A stretch of DNA of 47,847 bases from Desulfofustis glycolicus DSM 9705. GTDB taxonomy: Bacteria > Desulfobacterota > Desulfobulbia > Desulfobulbales > Desulfocapsaceae. Every line of letters starts with the position of its first letter. Position 1 is the stretch's first letter. The notes below the pieces were generated by a model. The model saw nothing but the letters and a program-made list of their open reading frames with translations. It was not told the DNA's origin and did no database searches. A program made the position numbers and the translations under genes. This document shows positions 42,919-47,847 of this stretch, in pieces. The stretch lies in assembly GCF_900130015.1 (NCBI RefSeq), contig NZ_FQXS01000032.1:1-47847 (forward strand), written 5' to 3'.

Positions 42919-43263
42919 GTGTTACGCAGCATATTGATATGCTTATGCACGGTATACCTAATCGGTCCGTTCAACGCGCGAGCAATCGAAGTCAACCAAA
43001 TCCATCGGGAAAACGACATTACTTGCAAAAATTGCCACGAAATCGACGAACCTGAGAAACGCGCCTCAGATCAGGCCTGCATTGACTGTCATTCTGCAGT
43101 TCCCGGCTCTGTCAAAACCTACGCTGATCGCGGCATGGAACTTTTGGTTAATATCCACGATTCCCATGAAGGTCAACTACGATGCACTCTCTGTCATCAC
43201 ATTCATGAACCATCGGATTTGTATTGCAACAGCTGTCACGAGCTTGAAATAATAACGCCGTAG
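42919..43263 (+). CDS. tetraheme c-type cytochrome, partner of the flavoprotein
   Basis: The 114-residue protein has a signal peptide (about residues 1-22) and four CxxCH motifs: CKNCH, CIDCH, CTLCH and CNSCH. In Shewanella flavocytochrome c and in the two-subunit methacrylate reductase of Geobacter, such a domain feeds electrons to the flavin. Here it is encoded separately, 69 bases after the flavoprotein. The start is GTG with AAGGGAGG upstream, seven bases away. It should carry electrons from a membrane quinol oxidase or cytochrome to the reductase. Confidence 0.9.
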   Translation: MLRSILICLCTVYLIGPFNARAIEVNQIHRENDITCKNCHEIDEPEKRASDQACIDCHSAVPGSVKTYADRGMELLVNIHDSHEGQLRCTLCHHIHEPSDLYCNSCHELEIITP

Positions 43264-43289
43264 CAAGGCTTTGGGTCTTTTCAAGAACC

Positions 43290-44489
43290 ATGGGACGGAA
43301 ACGGTTGTTTTGGTATCTATTTCTGATCAACTTCGCCTTAGCCTTAGGGTATGGTATCGTTGATACTTTTTTCTCCATTTACGTCCTATCCCTCGGAGCC
43401 CAAGGTTTTCTGCTCGCATTCAGCGTTACGGTTTATTCACTTGCCAAAGCCACCTGCTGTCTTTTTGCCGGCTCACAGCTTGAGCGAATGGGGCTGGCAA
43501 AATCCTTTTTGGTTTGTATAGGCATGTATTTGGCCGTTTCTTGTGGCTATTTACTTGCCAACGGCCTCTATGCAATCGTCCTGCTGCGCTTTTTCCAAGG
43601 TATTGCCTGCGCTTTGTTCCGACCCGTCCTGTTGGCCATGGTTCAGCAAACGATTCCACGTAACCAGACATCCACAGTACTCGGGACCTTTGATATTTCC
43701 TTTTACTGTGCCGTTGCACTCGGACCATTGACCGGCGGCTTAATCAAAAGCTCATGGGGGTTCCATGGAGTTTTTACCACGCTTTTCGTTATCTGTTTAG
43801 CAGCCACTGCATTAGCCTTTTATATATTCGTTAGCCAACCACCGACGCCGAAAACCACCTTCTCATCCTGCAGACAAACCGGTCGAACACCTAAATGGCG
43901 TTGCCCAGGACGGGGACTCACCGGTCTTCTTCTCTTTATTTTTGGACGAGCCTGCGGGATTTCCGTTTTACTCGTTTTTCTCCCTATTTTTCTGACCAGT
44001 CAATTGAATCTTGGCGACACCCGCATCGGCCTGGCAATGGCGTGTTCCACGATAATGCTCCTTATCCTGCTTCGGCCTGCCGGTAAGCTTGCAGATAAAA
44101 CCTCCCACCGGCTCATGGTGCTTCTCGGCGGCACGTGTTCAGGTATGTTGCTCATCACGATCCCATGGACTGGCTCGTTCGAACAAATTTTACTTCTCAC
44201 ATCGCTCCTGGGGATATGTACCAGCGTATCACAACCTGCCGGTATGGCACTACTCGTCAGGGAAGGAGAAAAATATGGACCCGGCCATGCATATGGACTG
44301 TTTTACACTGCATTGCACCTCGGTTTTATATGCGGTCCACTAGGTGGCACTCTGCTGTATCGAACGTTAGGACTTCATTCCGTATTCTATGTTGCCGGAG
44401 GTCTTGGCATACTCTCAGCGTTCCTGTTCCTTCAATTGCGCCCCATGCAAAAAGTAGTTGCGGACACTGCACTTTTGGCCCAGTATTGA
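43290..44489 (+). CDS. MFS transporter associated with the reductase cluster
   Basis: The 399-residue protein has twelve predicted membrane segments, a motif-A-like segment after segment 2 (S-Q-L-E-R-M-G-L-A-K) and a second, better one after segment 8 (G-K-L-A-D-K-T-S-H-R). It begins 26 bases after the cytochrome stop, so it is probably co-transcribed. It may import or export the reductase's substrate or product, or a metabolite linked to it; the periplasmic location of the reductase makes product uptake or efflux equally possible. Confidence 0.85.
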   Translation: MGRKRLFWYLFLINFALALGYGIVDTFFSIYVLSLGAQGFLLAFSVTVYSLAKATCCLFAGSQLERMGLAKSFLVCIGMYLAVSCGYLLANGLYAIVLLRFFQGIACALFRPVLLAMVQQTIPRNQTSTVLGTFDISFYCAVALGPLTGGLIKSSWGFHGVFTTLFVICLAATALAFYIFVSQPPTPKTTFSSCRQTGRTPKWRCPGRGLTGLLLFIFGRACGISVLLVFLPIFLTSQLNLGDTRIGLAMACSTIMLLILLRPAGKLADKTSHRLMVLLGGTCSGMLLITIPWTGSFEQILLLTSLLGICTSVSQPAGMALLVREGEKYGPGHAYGLFYTALHLGFICGPLGGTLLYRTLGLHSVFYVAGGLGILSAFLFLQLRPMQKVVADTALLAQY

Positions 44490-44600
44490 TTCTGTACCGC
44501 GGGGACGGGTAGTAATAAAACTATCCCCCTGAGAAATCCACACGAATGGTTATCTCGCCAGCCAGCTATTCGTATGGAGGACTGAAAACGCAAGGATCAT

Positions 44601-45284
44601 ATGCGCCAAGTATTCAACTCCGCCCCCTGGATTCCTCCCTCAGAGATAGCCGACATCAAACAGCTATTTTACACCTACGGCACGGTAAAAAAGGTAACAA
44701 AAAATTCAGTCATAAAAAGCGGTGGGCAACATAACCGGCTCTTCTTGCTTGAAAAAGGGCTGTGCATGTATCTCGTAAATTACTCCATTGGCAAAACAAG
44801 AGTGCTTGCCCTTATTCCTCCTGGCCGCTCTCTCTGTAATATATCCTGTATCTCCGGCGAACGGGTCAACGTCACAACACTTGCCAAAAGAAACACGGAC
44901 CTTATCTCCATGTCTCCAGCGATCTTGCTTGAACAGATCGCCAAGCGTCAAGATTTGGCCGTTCGTTACATGAAATTTATTATCGCAACCCAAGAAAGTC
45001 TGTTGGAGGGCATGATTGCCAATTTTACCCTTTCTCATGAAGATCGCTTGAAGGTTTTCTTCAAGTCGCTGCTCCATTCATTCGCCTTGGAAAACAAAAT
45101 CGGTATGGTGGAAATTCCAATCCCCCTATTCAATGAAGAGCTTGGCATGATCATTAATGCGACTCGAGTGACCGTAAGTCGCATCAAGAAAAAATGGAAC
45201 CATCAAGGTCTGTACCAAAAAAAAGACCGAAAGGCTTATATAAACACCTCACTCCTGGCGGATGTTTACGACTGGCATCGGTGA
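44601..45284 (+). CDS. Crp/Fnr-family transcriptional regulator
   Basis: The 227-residue protein has a cyclic-nucleotide-binding-like beta-barrel (about residues 20-125), a dimerisation helix and a C-terminal winged helix-turn-helix with N-E-E-L-G-M-I-I-N-A-T-R-V-T-V-S-R-I-K-K-K-W. No FNR-type N-terminal cysteine cluster is seen, so direct [4Fe-4S] oxygen sensing is unlikely. The beta-barrel lacks a clear cAMP-binding R-x-A signature. It lies 111 bases downstream of the MFS gene and is likely the local regulator of the reductase cluster, perhaps sensing its substrate. AGGA lies six bases before the ATG. Confidence 0.87.
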   Translation: MRQVFNSAPWIPPSEIADIKQLFYTYGTVKKVTKNSVIKSGGQHNRLFLLEKGLCMYLVNYSIGKTRVLALIPPGRSLCNISCISGERVNVTTLAKRNTDLISMSPAILLEQIAKRQDLAVRYMKFIIATQESLLEGMIANFTLSHEDRLKVFFKSLLHSFALENKIGMVEIPIPLFNEELGMIINATRVTVSRIKKKWNHQGLYQKKDRKAYINTSLLADVYDWHR

Positions 45285-45932
45285 ATATCGTCGCCTAAGT
45301 TATGTGAACGTGGATAGCGGCGGCATACTGTCCCGTCACTTCCGGCTCAACAGATGACCTCAACAATTGCGGGAAGACCGTATCGTCCGTGAACCGTGCC
45401 TCGAATAAAGTGTTGCCTTCCTCTATCTGGTAGAGGACGATCTCTCCCTGAATTGACCGTCACTTTATGCTGTCAAAGCATTCTTTATATCTTCGCTAAC
45501 GTCGCCAATTCCGAATAATGAGCATAATTGGTTCTATTGGTCTTTGATTCGGGCCGTACTGCTGTCTCGCCGTTTTGTCCATCCATTTCGTTCATAGGGA
45601 ACAGTCTTACAAAACCTGGACAAATCCATAAGCCTATTCGGTGGATAATTATTGTTAAAAGTCAAGCTATTGCCAAATCACAGACCAACTTCTTCCCAAA
45701 TCTCAAAAGCCCTTGGGTGACGATTGAATTCTCAGTCAACTGTCGCACTTTATTTGGTTGCAAATCATCAGCTGGAGCTTAGAAATCAGGTCTCCTTCTT
45801 GTAGCGCTTATTATGGGGTTGGGAGGATACCGGTTCACTACTTGTTGAATCCTTGTGCTGACGTGACCGGATCGATACAATGGCGTATATCCCTTTGCAG
45901 GGTAACCCTGCATTTTTTTTAGGGAGATGTTC
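45285..45932. other. 648-bp region without a recognisable gene
   Basis: Short open frames only, with no ribosome binding sites or family resemblance. No repeat, tRNA or clear terminator was recognised. Confidence 0.5.
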
Positions 45933-46130
45933 ATGGACGATTTTGATGAAGATCCGCTCAACCTGCTTGAAAACGATGGTGACGGAGTTAATGAGACCAT
46001 CCTGCTGTTCGACAGGGATGCTAAAAATCAGCAGCCGCCCGTTGAAAACAGGGGATGCGCAGTAGTCCTGATGATACTGACCTCCTCACTGCTTTCTGCC
46101 GGGTTCGGTCTCTACAAGGTATTTACCTGA
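45933..46130 (+). CDS. small single-span membrane protein
   Basis: The 65-residue protein has an acidic N-terminal part (D-D-F-D-E-D) and one hydrophobic segment near the C-terminus (about residues 43-63: V-V-L-M-I-L-T-S-S-L-L-S-A-G-F-G-L). GGGAG lies six bases before the ATG at 45933, which is why I chose it over the ATG six bases upstream. No family was recognised. It is followed closely by the DUF1810 gene on the same strand. Confidence 0.62.
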   Translation: MDDFDEDPLNLLENDGDGVNETILLFDRDAKNQQPPVENRGCAVVLMILTSSLLSAGFGLYKVFT

Positions 46131-46170
46131 TCCCGGCAGCATTCTTTATCACATCTAAGGAGCCTTACCC

Positions 46171-46611
46171 ATGGCCGCGGCCGACCCGTTTTATCTCGAT
46201 CGATTTGTGCAAGCCCAGAAAAAGATCTATCCCCAGGTGATTCAAGAACTCCGTCGCGGTGCCAAAACCGGGCATTGGATGTGGTTCCTTTTCCCCCAGT
46301 TCATCGGCCTCGGTCAAACACCAATATCCCGAACCTACGCGATAAAGACGCTCGACGAGGCACGCGCCTACGCTCAGCATTCGGTTCTCGGGCAGCGACT
46401 GCAGGAATGCACCGAGCTGGTTATTGCGGTTGATGGCAAATCGGCAAACACTATCTTCGGACATCCCGACGACTTGAAGTTCAGGTCCTCGATGACTCTT
46501 TTTCTCATGGCAGTGCCCGAAATTGACCTCTTCCAGCGGGCTATCAACAAATATTACAACGGCGAGCAGGATGTCCGAACGCTGGAGTTACTTGAACGTC
46601 AACAAACATAA
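46171..46611 (+). CDS. DUF1810 family protein
   Basis: The 146-residue protein covers a whole DUF1810 domain: D-P-F-Y-L-D-R-F-V-x-A-Q, H-W-M-W-F-L-F-P-Q-F-I-G-L-G, S-R-T-Y-A-I and H-S-V-L-G-Q-R-L-x-E-C. The family has no established function. AAGGAG lies about nine bases before the ATG. It is 40 bases downstream of the small membrane-protein gene. Confidence 0.9.
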   Translation: MAAADPFYLDRFVQAQKKIYPQVIQELRRGAKTGHWMWFLFPQFIGLGQTPISRTYAIKTLDEARAYAQHSVLGQRLQECTELVIAVDGKSANTIFGHPDDLKFRSSMTLFLMAVPEIDLFQRAINKYYNGEQDVRTLELLERQQT

Positions 46612-46699
46612 TAGCCCCCCGGCAAGATTTCCAAGACAATAGAAACGTTTCCCGGCACAAATACAGACGGATGTTTAAAGGAGAACTGCCCACCGCCCG

Positions 46700-46936
46700 T
46701 TACTTGAACAGTCGGTCGAACATCCGGCCGGGAAATTCGAAGATCAGTCGAAGAAGAGAAACCCTTGCGGATCCTTGAGGTCTCCTCCCAACCCGGCCGA
46801 TTTTGAAATCAGAGGCAAAACGGTGCCCGCAGGAAGGACATTTCAGGGTGATACCACCGGTATTCTTGGGAATTCTGAGCTGCTGGCCGCAGTCCGGACA
46901 GCTCTTGATCGTATGATTTCCTTGCGCGTTGTTCAT
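46700..46936 (-). CDS. small zinc-ribbon protein
   Basis: The 78-residue protein has a rubredoxin/zinc-ribbon pattern CPDCG...CPSCG with the conserved R-I-P-K-N spacing and L-K-C-P-S-C-G-H-R-F. The C-terminal tail is basic and hydrophobic. The role is unknown. Its start overlaps the stop of the upstream 62-residue gene (ATGA), so the two form a small operon. Confidence 0.75.
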   Translation of the reverse strand: MNNAQGNHTIKSCPDCGQQLRIPKNTGGITLKCPSCGHRFASDFKIGRVGRRPQGSARVSLLRLIFEFPGRMFDRLFK

Positions 46937-47121
46937 GTATCGCTACCGGCCGAGTGCTCCAGAAATTCATCGAGGCGAGCGAACTTGTGCGCCGACTCAT
47001 GGGTGACCATCTGGTCCATTGATGGCGCCATCCCATACTCCAGCGCCTCTTGCCGGCTCGGAGCACAAAGGCACCGGCTGGCACCGCCTTTAAAATTACC
47101 CACTGCACGAATGTCGATCAT
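46933..47121 (-). CDS. small conserved-looking protein upstream of the zinc-ribbon gene
   Basis: The 62-residue soluble protein begins M-I-D-I-R-A-V-G-N-F-K and has two cysteines (S-R-C-L-C-A). Translation probably begins at 47121 with GAGA just upstream; a start 21 bases earlier lacks support. No family was recognised. The ATGA overlap with the next gene argues that it is real. Confidence 0.55.
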   Translation of the reverse strand: MIDIRAVGNFKGGASRCLCAPSRQEALEYGMAPSMDQMVTHESAHKFARLDEFLEHSAGSDT

Positions 47122-47149
47122 GTCTCTTTTCAAACCCACCATTCAATCG

Positions 47150-47178
47150 TTGTCAAGAGTTCCATGCTTATCTATAAT
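47150..47178 (+). promoter_or_regulatory. sigma-70-type promoter for the cyclic-nucleotide-binding gene
   Basis: TTGTCA (47150-47155) is followed after exactly 17 bases by a perfect TATAAT (47173-47178). It lies about 85 bases upstream of the start at 47263 and points toward it. Confidence 0.75.
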
Positions 47179-47262
47179 CGGGAGAAAATTCAAAACTCTT
47201 TTTGCCAGGCGGCAGTTTTTTTTACGCCATACAATGATGCTCGTCACCAGAGGACAGAGGAT

Positions 47263-47565
47263 ATGAGCGATGACACACGGATGCAGCTGCTGCGCAGTAT
47301 CGAACTCTTTCTTGGGCTGTCCGAGGAAGAGCTGACACTTTTAGCCAAGCATGCTGCGGAACGGTATTTCGACCAGGGAGCTCTGCTCTTCGAGCAGAGC
47401 AGTCCTCTAACCGATCTGTTTATCATTGTTCAGGGCGAAGTCGAGTTGTTTAGTATCGGCTCGTTCGGCGAGCATGATCGACTCGGATATTTCAGTGATG
47501 GTGATTTCCTCGGTGAGGGTTCCTGGGCCAGTCATCAGCCGAACGCCACTTCCGCCCGGGTATAG
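47263..47565 (+). pseudogene. cyclic-nucleotide-binding-domain protein truncated by an IS3-family element
   Basis: The remaining 100 residues hold most of a cNMP-binding (Crp-like) beta-barrel: L-F-L-G-L-S-E-E-E-L, R-Y-F-D-Q-G-A-L-L-F-E-Q, V-Q-G-E-V-E-L-F and G-Y-F-S-D-G-D-F-L-G-E. The frame ends N-A-T-S-A-R-V and the stop codon TAG abuts the IS end at 47566. The phosphate-binding half of the barrel and any downstream output domain are lost. AGAGG is just before the ATG and a strong promoter lies upstream, so a stub may still be made. Confidence 0.82.
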
Positions 47566-47847
47566 TGGACCCCAGTTTTAAGACAGTAGTTTAAGCTAGA
47601 CGCAATCCCGAGGAACAGGAAAAGATGAGTGAAGGAAAGAAGAGAAAGTTCCATACTCCCGAGTTCAAGGCCAAGGTAGCTCTGGAGGCATTGCGAGGGA
47701 TAAAAACGCTCAACGAGATAGGGCAAGAATTTGGGGTCCACCCTATTACGGTTGGGCATTGGAAGAAGGAACTTCAAGAGCAGGCAAAAACGCTCTTTGA
47801 AGGAAAGCGAGGTCCTACACCGATCGCGGCACATCGAGAACCTGAAC
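47566..47847 (+). mobile_element. IS3-family insertion sequence, left end (partial)
   Basis: The left end starts TGGACCCCAGTTTTAAGAC, a typical terminal sequence of IS3-family elements, and the orfA transposase gene begins 60 bases inside. The element runs off the right edge. It truncates the cyclic-nucleotide-binding gene. The exact boundary could be shifted by up to three bases. Confidence 0.8.
47625..47847 (+). CDS. IS3-family transposase OrfA (runs off the window)
   Basis: The frame opens with ATG at 47625 and stays open to the edge (74 residues). It begins M-S-E-G-K-K-R-K-F-H-T-P-E-F-K-A-K-V-A-L-E-A-L and continues with a helix-turn-helix L-N-E-I-G-Q-E-F-G-V-H-P-I-T-V-G-H-W-K-K-E-L. This is the HTH_Tnp_1 domain of OrfA, which precedes the frameshift to OrfB. 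GAGGAACAGGAAAAG upstream supplies a ribosome binding site. Confidence 0.93.
   Translation, partial: MSEGKKRKFHTPEFKAKVALEALRGIKTLNEIGQEFGVHPITVGHWKKELQEQAKTLFEGKRGPTPIAAHREPE

Noticed and set aside
44533-44545. A 13-base match (AAATCCACACGAA) to the inner palindrome of the ISL3 end
   Set aside because: The match stops after a few bases and the rest of the IS end is absent, so it is probably chance.

Overview
The window is a GC-rich chromosomal segment from an anaerobic, cytochrome-rich Gram-negative bacterium. An outer-membrane lipid transport (Mla-type) operon, a sigma-54 two-component system, an Rnf complex led by an octaheme cytochrome c, an acetyl-CoA hydrolase/CoA-transferase family enzyme, a periplasmic flavoprotein with a tetraheme cytochrome partner, and PfkB together suggest a Desulfobacterota member, perhaps of the Desulfobulbales. 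That placement is an inference from gene content; no rRNA or other marker is present.

Layout. 1-353: end of an ISL3-family insertion sequence that has cut off the 3' end of a sensor histidine kinase. 354-3805: the remains of that kinase, a small membrane protein, a probable sigma-54 promoter and an NtrC-type response regulator. 4.1-7.3 kb: HDOD protein, DHA2-type MFS exporter and YqaA-type membrane protein. 7.3-12.3 kb: sbcDC. 12.5-14.1 kb: YkgJ-type cysteine-cluster protein, transglutaminase-like protein, VF530-type protein. 14.2-18.5 kb: Mla-type lipid transporter (lipoprotein, MCE protein, ATPase, permease) and a methyltransferase. 18.5-19.2 kb: non-coding and strongly structured. 19.2-26.6 kb: zinc-ribbon protein, octaheme cytochrome, rnfCDGEA and a 710-residue RnfB fusion. 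26.8-38.8 kb: DUF1566 lipoprotein-like gene, pfkB, ftsH, a TIGR01777 epimerase, a sucrose-phosphatase-like HAD enzyme, a radical SAM protein, a frameshifted ZIP transporter, a CoA-transferase/hydrolase and a double-Usp protein. 39.2-45.3 kb: NhaD antiporter with an inserted PAS domain, then a flavoprotein reductase / tetraheme cytochrome / MFS / Crp-Fnr cluster. 45.9-47.8 kb: small hypothetical genes and a cyclic-nucleotide-binding protein truncated by an IS3-family element.

Main result. The Rnf locus looks rewired. RnfC has kept its two ferredoxin-type [4Fe-4S] motifs but has lost the glycine-rich nucleotide/FMN loop and neighbouring conserved segments of canonical RnfC. RnfD lacks the threonine that normally carries covalent FMN. 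RnfB is fused to a complete GltD/NfnB-like FAD-NAD(P)H oxidoreductase. With an octaheme cytochrome at the head of the operon, this suggests a complex whose pyridine-nucleotide site has moved from RnfC to RnfB and which also talks to periplasmic cytochromes.

Other notable items are a dispersed ~141-bp repeat with conserved ends (two full copies in opposite orientation and one internally deleted copy next to ftsH), a hairpin-rich ~270-bp intergenic region, a PAS domain inside an NhaD antiporter, and a self-contained respiratory-reductase module whose flavoprotein lacks the usual fumarate-reductase active-site motif.
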